Origin: Actinoplanes italicus
GTDB taxonomy: Bacteria; Actinomycetota; Actinomycetes; Mycobacteriales; Micromonosporaceae
NCBI RefSeq assembly: GCF_003001815.1
Contig: NZ_PVMZ01000009.1
Location: forward strand, 366,558 to 430,557
Length of the DNA: 64,000 bases
Direction of reading: 5' to 3'
Shown one piece after another: positions 7,971 to 18,720 of this stretch. The stretch's first letter is position 1; each line of letters begins with the position of its first letter. The notes below the pieces were generated by a model. It did no database searches. It was not told the origin of the DNA and saw nothing but the letters and a program-made list of their open reading frames with translations. The translations under genes were made by a program, and so were the position numbers.

Positions 7971-10900
7971 TTGAGTAAGTGGAAGGCGTTGCTGGTGGCC
8001 TATGCAACGCCGGACCCGAGGAAGTGGTCGAAACGGCGCATGCTGGCGACTCTGGGGGGAGTCGTCACGGTGGTGGCCGCCGGCATCGTGGTACTGCCGG
8101 GAGTGGCGCAGGCTGATCCCTGCGCGCCCGGAAACAACCCGATCGTCTGTGAGAACAGCAAGGACGGCACACCGAAGACGGTGTGGGACATCGACGGCGC
8201 CGGTGATCCCGATCTGCAGGGCTTCGCGACCGACATCAGTGTCAACGCGGGTCAGAAGATCGACTTCAAGATCAAGACGACGGCCTCCGAGTACGAGATC
8301 CAGATCTACCGCCTCGGTTACTACGACGGCGACGGCGCCCGCAAGATCGACGACGTCACGCCGCTCACCGCGCCGTCGCCGCAGCGCGAGTGCATCACCG
8401 ACTCGGTGACCTCGATCTACGACTGCGGGAACTGGGACGTCTCCGCCTCCTGGGACGTGCCGGCCGACGCGGTCTCCGGCGTCTACATCGCGCGCCTGTT
8501 CCGCGACGACACCGACGGCTCCAGCCACATCACCTTCGTCGTCCGGCAGGACGCGAGCACCTCCGACGTCTTCTACCAGACGTCCGACGCGACCTGGCAG
8601 GCGTACAACCTGTACGGCGGTGCCAGCTTCTACGCCGGCGGCCCCAACGGCCGGGCCTACAAGCTGAGCTACAACCGCCCGTTCGCCGACCGCGGCAGTG
8701 TCGAGCGGCGTGACTTCCTGTTCGGCGCGGAGTACCCGATGATCCGCTTCATGGAGCGCAACGGGTACGACGTCAGCTACACCACGAACGTCGACAGCGA
8801 CCGCCGCGGCGCTCTGATCAAGAACCACCGGGTGTTCCTGTCGGTCGGTCACGACGAGTACTGGAGCGCGAAGCAGCGGGAGAACGTCGAGGCGGCCCGT
8901 GACGCGGGCACTCACCTCGCGTTCTTCAGCGGCAACTCGGTGTACTGGAAGACCCGCTACGAGTCGAGCAAGGACGGCTCGGACACGCCGTACCGGACCG
9001 TGGTGACGTACAAGGAGACCTGGGCCAACTCCCGGATCGACCCGGAGGACGAGTGGACCGGCACCTGGCGCGACTTCCGGTTCAGCCCGCCCGCCGACGG
9101 CGGCCGCCCGGAGAACGAGCTGATGGGGACCATGTACATGGTCAACGACGGCGATCTCGCGGTGACCGTTAAGTCCGACGAGGGCAAGTACCGGCTCTGG
9201 CGGCACACGAACCTGGACCAGATCCCGGCCGGTGACTCGGTGGCCCTGTCACCGCACACCGTCGGATACGAGTCCGACGAGGATGTCGACAACGGTTTCC
9301 GGCCGGAGGGCCTGGTCCGTCTGTCGACCACCACCGGTCAGGTCCCGCAGCTCGTGCAGGACGGCTGGGGCAACAAGGTGTCGCCGGGTGAGACCACCCA
9401 CCACCTGACGCTCTACCGGGCCGGCAGCGGCGCGCTGGTCTTCAGCGCCGGCAGCATCCAGTACACCTGGGGCCTCGACGAGGTCCACGACGGTGAGCCG
9501 ACCCCGGTCGACAGCCGCATGCAGCAGTCGGTGGTCAACCTGCTCGCCGACATGGGCGTGCAGCCGGCCGACCTGATGGACGGCCTGCACGCGGCCACCG
9601 CCTCCACCGACGACACCGCGCCGACCGTGCAGATCACCGCCCCCGCGGCCGCGACCAAGCTGGTCCGCGGCAGCGAGGTGACCCTGCAGGGCACCGCGGC
9701 CGACGTCGGCGGACACGTCGCCGGGGTGGAGGTCTCCACCGACGACGGCGCCACCTGGCACCCGGCCACGGGTACCACCGAGTGGTCGTACAAGTTCCAC
9801 GCGACCGGCCTGAGCACCCAGAACGTGCGGGTCCGGGCCGCCGACGACAGCGCCAACCTGGGGCAGTCGCCGACCACCCGCGACTACGGCCTGACCGGTG
9901 CCAGCACGCTGTTCGGCAACCGGGTGCCGCAGACGCCGGAGGTGCCCGACGGCAGCCCGGTCGAGCTGGGCGTGCGCGTCAAGCCGGCGGTCGACGGCTG
10001 GATCACCGGCATCCGCTTCTACAAGGGTGCCGGCAACACCGGCACGCACACCGGCACGCTCTGGACCGCCGGCGGCAACCGCATGCGGACCGGGACGTTC
10101 GAGGACGAGACGGCCTCCGGCTGGCAGACCCTCAAGTTCTCCTCGCCGGTCAAGGTCGACGGCGGCACCACCTACGTGGCCTCCTACTACGCGCCGAGCG
10201 GCAACTACGCCAGTGACAACTGGATGCTGGCGAAGGACTGGAAGAGCGGCCCGCTCACCGCGCCGCGGTCCACCACCGCGAACGGCAACGGCCTGTTCAA
10301 GTACGCCAACGGCGGTGGCTTCCCGGACGAGTCCTTCGACGCGGCCAACTACTACGTCGACGTCACGTTCGGGGTCAGCGGCGACCTGCCGCCGACGGTG
10401 ACCGGCACGACGCCGGTCGACGCCGCGGCTTCGGTGCCGACCACCACGCACCCGTCGGCGGTGTTCTCGAAGGCGCTGAAGCCGTCGTCGGTGAAGTTCA
10501 CACTCACCCCGGCCGGCGGCACGGCGGTCACCGGCGCGACGGCGTACGACGCCGCGGAGAAGCGGGTGACGTTCACCCCGGCGCAGCCGCTGGCGGCGGC
10601 GACGACCTTCACCGCGGTCGTCAGCGGTGAGGACTCCGAGGACCGCGAGGGCAAGGCCACCTGGTCGTTCAGCACGGCGATCGACGGCACGGTGCACTCG
10701 CTGTTCCCGAGCGACGCGGTGCCCACCACGGTCTCGGTCAGTGACCCGGCCAAGGTGGAGCTCGGCGTCAAGTTCTCGGCCGCCAGCGACGGTGAGCTCG
10801 TCGGGATCCGGTTCTATCAGGGTCCGGGCAACGACGGCACGCACCAGGTGAGCCTGTGGCAGGAGAACGGCTCGAAGATCGAGTCGGCGGTCGTGCCGAA

Positions 10901-11801
10901 CTCGTCGGAGACCGGCTGGCGCACCGCGTACTTCGCGGAGCCGGCCGACATCACGGCCGGGACCACGTACGTGGCGTCGTACTTCGCGCCGAACGGCAAC
11001 TACGCGTTCGACGGGGCGTACTTCGCCGACGGCTTCACGCGGGGTCCGCTGACCGCCGCGGGTGGCAACAACGGCGTCTACCGGTACGGCGACAGCGAGT
11101 TCCCGTCCCAGTCGTACAACGCCACGAACTACTGGGTGGACCCGCTGTTCGTCAGCGACGCGGAGGTGCCGCCGACCCCGACGCCGACCGTCACCTCGGC
11201 GTCGCCCACGCCCAGCGTGACGTCACCGTCGGCGTCGCCGAGCGCGAGCCCGAGTTCCTCGCCGAGCACCAGCCCCTCGACGTCGCCGAGCACGAGCACC
11301 AGCCCGTCGCCGTCGACGCAGCCTCCGGCCGCGAAGTACGGCGTCTTCACCGACCAGGACACTCCCGCCACGGCCGGCTGGGACGACTCCGACGCGGTGG
11401 AGGTCGGGATGAAGGTGACCCCGGCGGTCAACGGCAAGGTCCACGGGATCCGGTTCTACAAGGGCGCGGGCAACACCGGTACGCACAAGGGCACGCTCTG
11501 GTCGCCCGGTGGCATCGAGGTCGCGACCGTGACCTTCGAGAACGAGACCGAGTCGGGCTGGCAGACCGCCCTGTTCGACGAGCCGGTGGACGTGATCGCG
11601 GGCTATCAGTACATGGTCTCCTACCACGCTCCGGCCGGGCATTACGCGGTGACCGGAAGTGGGCTGGCCGACAGTCGTACCGTCTCGGATCTGACGGTGC
11701 CCGCCAATGGCGGCGCCTACCGTTACGGAACGGGCGGCGTGATGCCAGGATCATCGACGACCGTCAACTTCTGGGTCGACCTGGTATTCAGCCCTAACTG
11801 A
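7971..11801 (+). CDS. Large secreted protein: N,N-dimethylformamidase-beta-like domain, Ig-like domains and three DUF4082 domains
   Basis: A 1276-residue exported protein. I chose TTG 7971, preceded by AAAGGGGG, because a signal sequence follows directly (basic region, then LATLGGVVTVVAAGIVVLPG and an AQA-D cleavage site). Residues about 60-550 resemble the C-terminal domain of the DMF-amidase large subunit (motifs IQIYRLGYYDGDGAR, FLSVGHDEYWSAKQREN, FFSGNSVYWKTRY). Then come an Ig-like domain, a first DUF4082 domain, a Big_5-like domain, a second DUF4082, a Ser/Thr/Pro linker rich in SPS and a third DUF4082 (each with GIRFYKGAGN or a variant). DUF4082 often accompanies carbohydrate-active enzymes. 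The catalytic role here is unknown; glycan modification is an inference from the neighbours. Confidence 0.85.
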   Translation: MSKWKALLVAYATPDPRKWSKRRMLATLGGVVTVVAAGIVVLPGVAQADPCAPGNNPIVCENSKDGTPKTVWDIDGAGDPDLQGFATDISVNAGQKIDFKIKTTASEYEIQIYRLGYYDGDGARKIDDVTPLTAPSPQRECITDSVTSIYDCGNWDVSASWDVPADAVSGVYIARLFRDDTDGSSHITFVVRQDASTSDVFYQTSDATWQAYNLYGGASFYAGGPNGRAYKLSYNRPFADRGSVERRDFLFGAEYPMIRFMERNGYDVSYTTNVDSDRRGALIKNHRVFLSVGHDEYWSAKQRENVEAARDAGTHLAFFSGNSVYWKTRYESSKDGSDTPYRTVVTYKETWANSRIDPEDEWTGTWRDFRFSPPADGGRPENELMGTMYMVNDGDLAVTVKSDEGKYRLWRHTNLDQIPAGDSVALSPHTVGYESDEDVDNGFRPEGLVRLSTTTGQVPQLVQDGWGNKVSPGETTHHLTLYRAGSGALVFSAGSIQYTWGLDEVHDGEPTPVDSRMQQSVVNLLADMGVQPADLMDGLHAATASTDDTAPTVQITAPAAATKLVRGSEVTLQGTAADVGGHVAGVEVSTDDGATWHPATGTTEWSYKFHATGLSTQNVRVRAADDSANLGQSPTTRDYGLTGASTLFGNRVPQTPEVPDGSPVELGVRVKPAVDGWITGIRFYKGAGNTGTHTGTLWTAGGNRMRTGTFEDETASGWQTLKFSSPVKVDGGTTYVASYYAPSGNYASDNWMLAKDWKSGPLTAPRSTTANGNGLFKYANGGGFPDESFDAANYYVDVTFGVSGDLPPTVTGTTPVDAAASVPTTTHPSAVFSKALKPSSVKFTLTPAGGTAVTGATAYDAAEKRVTFTPAQPLAAATTFTAVVSGEDSEDREGKATWSFSTAIDGTVHSLFPSDAVPTTVSVSDPAKVELGVKFSAASDGELVGIRFYQGPGNDGTHQVSLWQENGSKIESAVVPNSSETGWRTAYFAEPADITAGTTYVASYFAPNGNYAFDGAYFADGFTRGPLTAAGGNNGVYRYGDSEFPSQSYNATNYWVDPLFVSDAEVPPTPTPTVTSASPTPSVTSPSASPSASPSSSPSTSPSTSPSTSTSPSPSTQPPAAKYGVFTDQDTPATAGWDDSDAVEVGMKVTPAVNGKVHGIRFYKGAGNTGTHKGTLWSPGGIEVATVTFENETESGWQTALFDEPVDVIAGYQYMVSYHAPAGHYAVTGSGLADSRTVSDLTVPANGGAYRYGTGGVMPGSSTTVNFWVDLVFSPN

Positions 11802-11815
11802 CCCTGGGGTGCACC

Positions 11816-11854
11816 GACCGTGGCGCGGACGGCCTCGCCGTCCGCGCCACGGTC
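11816..11854. terminator. Strong hairpin after the DUF4082 protein gene
   Basis: A perfect 17-bp inverted repeat (arms 11816-11832 and 11838-11854, loop CCTCG) lies 15 bp after the stop of the large secreted protein. It has no T-tract, which is common for actinomycete terminators. It also overlaps an upstream in-frame GTG at 11820 of the next gene, arguing that translation of that gene begins further on at 11916. Confidence 0.7.
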
Positions 11855-11915
11855 GCGCCCGGGCACCAACGACCGCGGCGGAGAGTCCGCCGCACGACCG
11901 ACTGGGGGAGACAGG

Positions 11916-13139
11916 GTGCGACTGATCGTCGGCCTGCATCATCTGGAACTCGGCGGGAGTCAGCTCAACGCTCTGGACCTCGCCGTCAGCATGCGCGACT
12001 ACGGCCACGAGGTCGCCGTGTTCGGCAACTACACCGACCGGCCAGGCCCGATGGCCGATCTCGTGCGCTCCCACGGCCTGCCACTGATCGCCCAGCGTCA
12101 CGGGGCCGAGCGGCTCGGCAAGACGATGCCGGCCCGCCCGGCACTGTCTCGCGCGCTGGCCCGTGCGGCCCGGGAGTTCCGCGCCGACCTGCTGCACGTC
12201 TACGAGTTCTCGGTGGGGCTGGACGCCTTCTTCGGCGCGCACGTGCGCCGCGGGCTGCCGGTGGTGACCACCATCTACGGCATGCGGGTGCCGCGCTGGA
12301 TGCCCCGCTACGGCGAGATCATCGTCGGCACCCAGCAGCTGGTCGAGGAGGCGGCGGCGTTCCGGGCCCGGCCCACGCTGATCGAGCCGCCGGTGAACAC
12401 CGACTCCGACGACCCGGCCGCGACCGACGGCCCCGCGTTCCGCGCCCAGCACGGCATCGGCGCCCACGAGATCCTGATCAGCGTGGTGTCGCGGCTGGAG
12501 CCGGACATGAAGGCCGAGGGCGTCCTGCGGACCATCCGGGCGGTCGAGCTCCTCGACGACGTGCGGGTGCGTTTCCTGGTGGTCGGCGACGGCCCGTCGT
12601 TCGCCGACGTGTCCGCCGAGGCGCAGCGCGTCAACACGGCGCTGGGCCGTACCGCGATCATCATGGCCGGGTCGATGGGCGACCCGCGCCCGGCGTACGC
12701 GGCCGCCGACATCATGGTCGGGATGGGCGGTTCCGCGCTGCGGGCCATGGCGTTCGCCCAGCCGCTGGTGGTCCTGGGGATCCGCGGCTTCTTCCTGCCG
12801 GCCGGTCCGGACACCGTCGGCCACTTCCTGCGGGAGGGCTTCTACGGCATCGGCGAGGGTGACGTCGATGCGGCGCCGCTCGCCGAGGCCCTGCGCACGC
12901 TCGTCGACGATCCGGCGCTGCGCGCCGAGCGGGGGCGGTGGGGACGGCAGCTGATCCTCGACCGGTTCAGCCTCAAGGCGGCGGCCAAGACCCTCAACGA
13001 GGTGTACGAACGAGCGCTCGCCCACCGGGTGCCGGCTCGTCGTCGCCTGAGCGAGGGCGCGCGGGTGGCCGGTCACAAGGCGATCGCCGACTCGCTCTCC
13101 GACGGCGCGCGCCAGCGGGTGCGGCGGCTGCTCGGATGA
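11916..13139 (+). CDS. Glycosyltransferase family 4
   Basis: A GT-B transferase of about 407 residues. It begins VRLIVGLHHLELGGSQLNAL, where GGSQ is the acceptor-side glycine loop, and later has ISVVSRLEPDMKAEGVLRTI and VVGDGPSFADV of the donor domain. The usual ExFGxxxxE motif is replaced by MGGSALRAMAFAQPLVVLG. The start GTG 11916 follows GGGGGAG at a good distance; the upstream GTG at 11820 is inside a terminator hairpin. The stop overlaps the flippase start by 4 bp, so this transferase and the exporter are made together. Confidence 0.86.
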   Translation: MRLIVGLHHLELGGSQLNALDLAVSMRDYGHEVAVFGNYTDRPGPMADLVRSHGLPLIAQRHGAERLGKTMPARPALSRALARAAREFRADLLHVYEFSVGLDAFFGAHVRRGLPVVTTIYGMRVPRWMPRYGEIIVGTQQLVEEAAAFRARPTLIEPPVNTDSDDPAATDGPAFRAQHGIGAHEILISVVSRLEPDMKAEGVLRTIRAVELLDDVRVRFLVVGDGPSFADVSAEAQRVNTALGRTAIIMAGSMGDPRPAYAAADIMVGMGGSALRAMAFAQPLVVLGIRGFFLPAGPDTVGHFLREGFYGIGEGDVDAAPLAEALRTLVDDPALRAERGRWGRQLILDRFSLKAAAKTLNEVYERALAHRVPARRRLSEGARVAGHKAIADSLSDGARQRVRRLLG

Positions 13140-14605
13140 GCGTCCAGGAACCGCCCGCCCCGCCCGAGGAACCCGCGCTCTTCCAGAAGGCGTCGCGCGC
13201 CCTGGGCTGGAGCCTCGCGAGCACCATGCTCAGCCGGTTGAGCACCCTGGTCATCGGTATCGCCCTGGCCCGCATCCTGGGGCCGGAGGAGTTCGGCACG
13301 TTCGCGGTCGCCCTCGTGGTGCTGACGGCCGTGCTGAGCTTCAACGAACTGGGTGTGAGCCTGGCGATCGTGCGCTGGCCCGACGATCCGGAGGAGATCG
13401 CGCCCACGGTCGCCACCCTGTCGGTGGTGTCCAGCACCCTGGTCTACATCGCCTGCTGGTTCGGCGCACCGGCGTTCGCGCAGGCGCTCGGTGACGAGAG
13501 CTCGATCCCGGTGATCCGGGTGCTGGCGCTCAGTGTGATCGTCAGCGGCCTGGTGGCGACCCCGGTCGGGCTGCTGCAGCGGGCCTTCAAGCAGAAGCAG
13601 AAGACCGTCGCCGACCTGGCCACCAACTGGACCAGCGCGGCGGTGTCGATCGCCTTCGCGCTCTCCGGTGCGGGTGCCATGAGCCTCGCGATCGGCCAGC
13701 TGAGCGGTTCGGTCGCGGGTGCGGTCATCTTCTTCGCGTACGCGCCGCGCGGCCTGCGGTTCGGTTTCAACCGGTCGAAGGCGCGGGCGCTGCTGAAGTT
13801 CGGTCTGCCGCTGGCCGGGTCGAGCATCATCGTGTTCGCGACCACGAACGTGGACCGGATCGTGGTCGGTACGGTCCTCGGACCGACGGCGCTGGGCTAT
13901 TACATGCTCGCGCTGAACCTGGCGAACTGGCCGATCACGATCTTCTCCCAGCCGGTGCGGGCCGTGGTGCCGGCCGCGCTGGCGCGTCTGCAGCAGGACC
14001 GTCCGGCCATGCGGTCGGCGTTCCTGTCGGCGGCCGGTCTGCTGGCGGTCATCGCGCTGCCGGCCTGTCTGCTGCTGTCCGGCGCGGCCGGGCCGCTGAT
14101 CCGGTTCCTGTACGGCGACGTCTGGGACCCGGCGTCGACGGTGCTGGTGTGGCTTGGCCTGCTGGCGGCGCTGCGGATCCTGTTCGAGCTGTTCTACGAC
14201 TACTTCGTGGTGCTGGCCAGCACCCGGGTGGTGCTGGTGGTCCAGACGGTCTGGTTCGTGGCGCTGCTGCCGGCGCTGTATCTGGCGAGTGTGCACGGTG
14301 GCCTGGAGGCCGCGGCCGCGGTGCAGTTCGGCGTCGCGCTGGTCCTGGTGCTGCCGCTGTATCTGGTGGACCTGTACCGGACCGGGGTGTCGCTCGGCAC
14401 ACTGCTGTCGCGGGTGGCGCCCGCGCTGCTCGGCGGGGCCGTGGTGGCCGTCGCGGCGGTGGCGGTCACGCGTACGGGCTGGCCCGATCTGGCCGTGCTG
14501 ATGGTCTCCGGAGTGGTCACGGTGGGGGTCATGGCGCTGCTCGGTTACCGGCTGCGGCACGTGCTGCGGGAGTTGCGCTCGGCCGGCGTACCGGCTGAGG
14601 GGTAA
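13136..14605 (+). CDS. Wzx-like oligosaccharide flippase (MOP superfamily)
   Basis: A 489-residue membrane protein with about 12-14 hydrophobic segments. It contains the polysaccharide-synthase-type N-terminal pattern LGWSLASTMLSRLSTLVIGIALARILGPEEFG and the central GLPLAGSSIIVFATTNVDRIVVG, typical of lipid-linked repeat-unit flippases. It would move undecaprenyl-linked oligosaccharide across the membrane for the Wzy-like polymerase at 6352. The ATG overlaps the stop of the GT4 gene (ATGA). It is followed by a strong hairpin between convergent genes. Confidence 0.88.
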   Translation: MSVQEPPAPPEEPALFQKASRALGWSLASTMLSRLSTLVIGIALARILGPEEFGTFAVALVVLTAVLSFNELGVSLAIVRWPDDPEEIAPTVATLSVVSSTLVYIACWFGAPAFAQALGDESSIPVIRVLALSVIVSGLVATPVGLLQRAFKQKQKTVADLATNWTSAAVSIAFALSGAGAMSLAIGQLSGSVAGAVIFFAYAPRGLRFGFNRSKARALLKFGLPLAGSSIIVFATTNVDRIVVGTVLGPTALGYYMLALNLANWPITIFSQPVRAVVPAALARLQQDRPAMRSAFLSAAGLLAVIALPACLLLSGAAGPLIRFLYGDVWDPASTVLVWLGLLAALRILFELFYDYFVVLASTRVVLVVQTVWFVALLPALYLASVHGGLEAAAAVQFGVALVLVLPLYLVDLYRTGVSLGTLLSRVAPALLGGAVVAVAAVAVTRTGWPDLAVLMVSGVVTVGVMALLGYRLRHVLRELRSAGVPAEG

Positions 14606-14635
14606 AGGTTTTTTAAGCGAGACTTAAGGTTCGCA

Positions 14636-14671
14636 GCGAGTGGGAGGGGTCCGGGGGCCCCTCCCACTCGC
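14636..14671. terminator. Bidirectional hairpin between convergent genes
   Basis: A perfect 14-bp stem (arms 14636-14649 and 14658-14671, 8-nt loop) lies between the flippase stop and the stop of the minus-strand beta-helix gene. Its position suits a terminator that serves both directions. Confidence 0.75.
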
Positions 14672-14678
14672 TATTGCA

Positions 14679-15809
14679 TCAACACTCGTTAATGGCCTTC
14701 ACCGTGCTCGTGATCCTGCCGGTCGACCAGTCGTACTTCACCGTGGCATTCCCGCTGAAGTTGTCGATGAGGCCGCAGGAAACCTCCATCGGGCCGTACC
14801 CGAAACTGCCCGCCACCACTTTGTTGCCGGTGACCGCGGGGAAATCGCCACCGGTCAGCCGGATCGCGTAACCGCCGCCGGCGATGAGGTTGTCCTGCAC
14901 CACCGCGCCGTCGTTGCCCTGGTCCGGTACGAAGATCGGCGCGGTCGGGCACTCGTCGAGTCGCTGGTCGATCGTGTTGTGACGGATCGTGACCGTGGGC
15001 CCCTGGTAGGCCTGGATGCCGTCACCGTGCGGGTCGTCCGACGCGCACATCCCCGGCGGCACCGCGAGCTGGGCGAACGAGTCCTGGATGACGACCTTGC
15101 CGGCGCCCTTGTAGTCGCTGGCGCCGACCCGCCAGCCCTCCATCCGGTTGATCACCTTGCAGCGCAGGCAGGTGTAGTCGGCGACGCCGAAGGCGTACTG
15201 GTCGTTCTTCGAGTACTCCTGGCCGGGCGGGTTGACCACCTCGGTGTCCTTGATCGTGGTGTGCCCGTAGATCACGTTGCCGTGGAAGTTGTCGATCGAG
15301 CCGTAGACGCGGCTGCGGCTGATCGTCACGTCGGACGCCCTGACGATGATGCTGCCGGTCACGAGCTGGTCGGTGACGACCGTGCCGGACTTGGTGATGG
15401 TCAGGTCACCGTTCACCGTCTTCTTCGGCTTCCAGCCCGCGGGGACGCCCGTGCAGGCCGGGGTGGGGTAGCGGGGGAGCGCGCAGCTGCCGCCGCCGCC
15501 GACGTACGACGTGCTGCTGCTCTTGCTCTTGCTCGTCGACGGCTTCGGCTTCGCCGACACCGAGGCCGACGGCTTCACCGACAGTGACGGGCTGGGCGCC
15601 ACCGAGCCGGACGCCGACGGGGCGCCGGACGGCGCGCCGAGCTGATCCTGCGGCAGATTCCCGGTCGCGGCGATCTCGGCCTGACGATCCGGTTCGCTGT
15701 TTCTCAGATACGACTGGACCACGAAGGCGCCAGAGGCGGAAAGCACGACGAAAACCGTCGCAAGAATGGGAGCGAGAGCTTTCGGCCGGAACTTACGGCG
15801 ATGCTTCAT
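14679..15809 (-). CDS. Membrane-anchored right-handed parallel beta-helix protein
   Basis: A 376-residue protein: basic N-terminus, one membrane helix or uncleaved signal (LAPILATVFVVLSASGAFVV), a Ser/Pro/Lys linker (about residues 55-105) and a Cys-containing beta-helix domain. Coils are visible as repeated short strands such as SIIVRASDVTISRSRVYGSI and TVTIRHNTIDQ. Such folds are found in pectate-lyase-like glycan-binding or glycan-cleaving proteins. It resembles the gene at 20244 in several coils, so the two are probably paralogues. No catalytic residues can be assigned with confidence. Confidence 0.8.
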   Translation of the reverse strand: MKHRRKFRPKALAPILATVFVVLSASGAFVVQSYLRNSEPDRQAEIAATGNLPQDQLGAPSGAPSASGSVAPSPSLSVKPSASVSAKPKPSTSKSKSSSTSYVGGGGSCALPRYPTPACTGVPAGWKPKKTVNGDLTITKSGTVVTDQLVTGSIIVRASDVTISRSRVYGSIDNFHGNVIYGHTTIKDTEVVNPPGQEYSKNDQYAFGVADYTCLRCKVINRMEGWRVGASDYKGAGKVVIQDSFAQLAVPPGMCASDDPHGDGIQAYQGPTVTIRHNTIDQRLDECPTAPIFVPDQGNDGAVVQDNLIAGGGYAIRLTGGDFPAVTGNKVVAGSFGYGPMEVSCGLIDNFSGNATVKYDWSTGRITSTVKAINEC

Positions 15810-16252
15810 CTGGGCGCGATCTCCTCGTGATGAGTCCCATTTTCCGGGCGGTCATCGAGAGTCTTCTGCAATGGATGACCTGAGCATCCTAGAAGATCCC
15901 CGGCGAAACCGTGAGCCGCCTGAGACGGAGCCAAGAATCGCTTTCGGCGCAGTGAATCATATTTGCTGGCAATTCCGCTGATCCCGGCGAATCGGGTGAG
16001 ATCGCCTCCGAAGTGGACCGGTTCAGGAGATCGCGGACAGGGCGCTCCGGGCACGCGGGGCAATCGTCCGTTCGTCCGGTACCCGACCCTCCGGAGTGGT
16101 CGTATCGGCAATCCGGAGTGACGGAAAGCTGGCACAGCGGCGGCGTCCGCTCACCCCCTCACGGTAAGGTCGGCGCGACCACGAACCGGAAGGGCAACGA
16201 CATGAATTCCACCCCCGGACGGCCTTGTCGGCCGGTCGGAGCGGCGAGCTAG
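15810..16252. other. Divergent intergenic region without a recognisable gene
   Basis: This 443-bp stretch separates the minus-strand beta-helix gene from the plus-strand GNAT gene. It must contain both promoters. I see no convincing small gene, RNA or strong repeat in it; the open frames have no ribosome site and look like chance frames of GC-rich DNA. Confidence 0.5.
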
Positions 16253-17113
16253 ATGGGAGTTCGGGTCAGCGCCATCACCGCCTCGGACGTGCCCGAGGTC
16301 GCGGATTTCCTGCACCGCGAGCTCAACGAGAAGGTCTCCGCGCAAGCGTGGGCACAGGCGGTCGACGTGCCGTGGAAGGTCGACGCACCGAACCACGGTT
16401 TCCAGCTGCGCACCGACGACGGCACCGTGGTCGGTGCCTACCTCGCCTTCTACTCCGACCGCACGGTCGGTGACCGGGTCCTGCGGTTCTGCAACCTCGG
16501 CGCCTGGTGCGTGCTGCCCGAGCAGCGGTTCCACAGCCTGAAGCTGCTCAAGGCCCAGCTCGACCAGAAATGCGACGTCTACACCGATCTGTCGCCGAGC
16601 GGCAACGTGGTGCCGGTCAACACCAAGCGGGGCTTCCGCTTCCTCGACACCGCGACCGAGCTCGTGCCGAACATCACCCTGCCCTCGCTGCCCGGCTCGG
16701 GCTCGGTGACCGCCGACCCGCGGGCCATCGCGAGTGCGCTGACCGGCGCCGAGGCGCAGATCTACCAGGACCACGCCGGCCTGGCCGCGGCCCGCCACCT
16801 GCTGCTCACCCGCGGCGGCGAGACCTGCTACGTGATCTTCCGCAAGGACCGGCGCAAGGGCCTGCCGCTGTTCGCCTCGATCCTGTACGTGAGCAACCCG
16901 CCGCTGTTCCGGCGCATGTTCCGTCAGGTCTCCAGCCACCTGCTGCTGCGCCACGGCCTGCCGGCGACGCTGGCCGAGACCCGGATCTCCGGCGGCGGCC
17001 TGCCCGGCGGCCGTCCGCTGGCGAACCCACGCCGCAAGATGGTCCTCGGCGACGGGATCGCCGACTCCGACGTCGACTACCTCTACAGCGAACTCGTCTG
17101 CCTCAGCTGGTGA
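16253..17113 (+). CDS. GNAT-fold N-acyltransferase-like protein
   Basis: A 286-residue protein with an N-terminal acyl-CoA N-acyltransferase pattern (VSAITASDVPEVADFLHREL, then GTVVGAYLAFYSDRTVGDRVLRF and a segment NVVPVNTKRGFRFLDTATEL resembling the GNAT motif around the CoA pyrophosphate and C-terminal wedge). The C-terminal part is not recognised. It begins a plus-strand run with an AMP-ligase, a PLP decarboxylase and an ACP, 38 bp upstream of the ligase, so it may act on the product of that module. Function beyond acyl transfer is not supported. Confidence 0.65.
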   Translation: MGVRVSAITASDVPEVADFLHRELNEKVSAQAWAQAVDVPWKVDAPNHGFQLRTDDGTVVGAYLAFYSDRTVGDRVLRFCNLGAWCVLPEQRFHSLKLLKAQLDQKCDVYTDLSPSGNVVPVNTKRGFRFLDTATELVPNITLPSLPGSGSVTADPRAIASALTGAEAQIYQDHAGLAAARHLLLTRGGETCYVIFRKDRRKGLPLFASILYVSNPPLFRRMFRQVSSHLLLRHGLPATLAETRISGGGLPGGRPLANPRRKMVLGDGIADSDVDYLYSELVCLSW

Positions 17114-17151
17114 CCTCCCCGGTGCCCGTCCTAAGGAAGAAGCAAGCCTCT

Positions 17152-18716
<1,565 letters not shown>

Positions 18717-18720
<4 letters not shown>

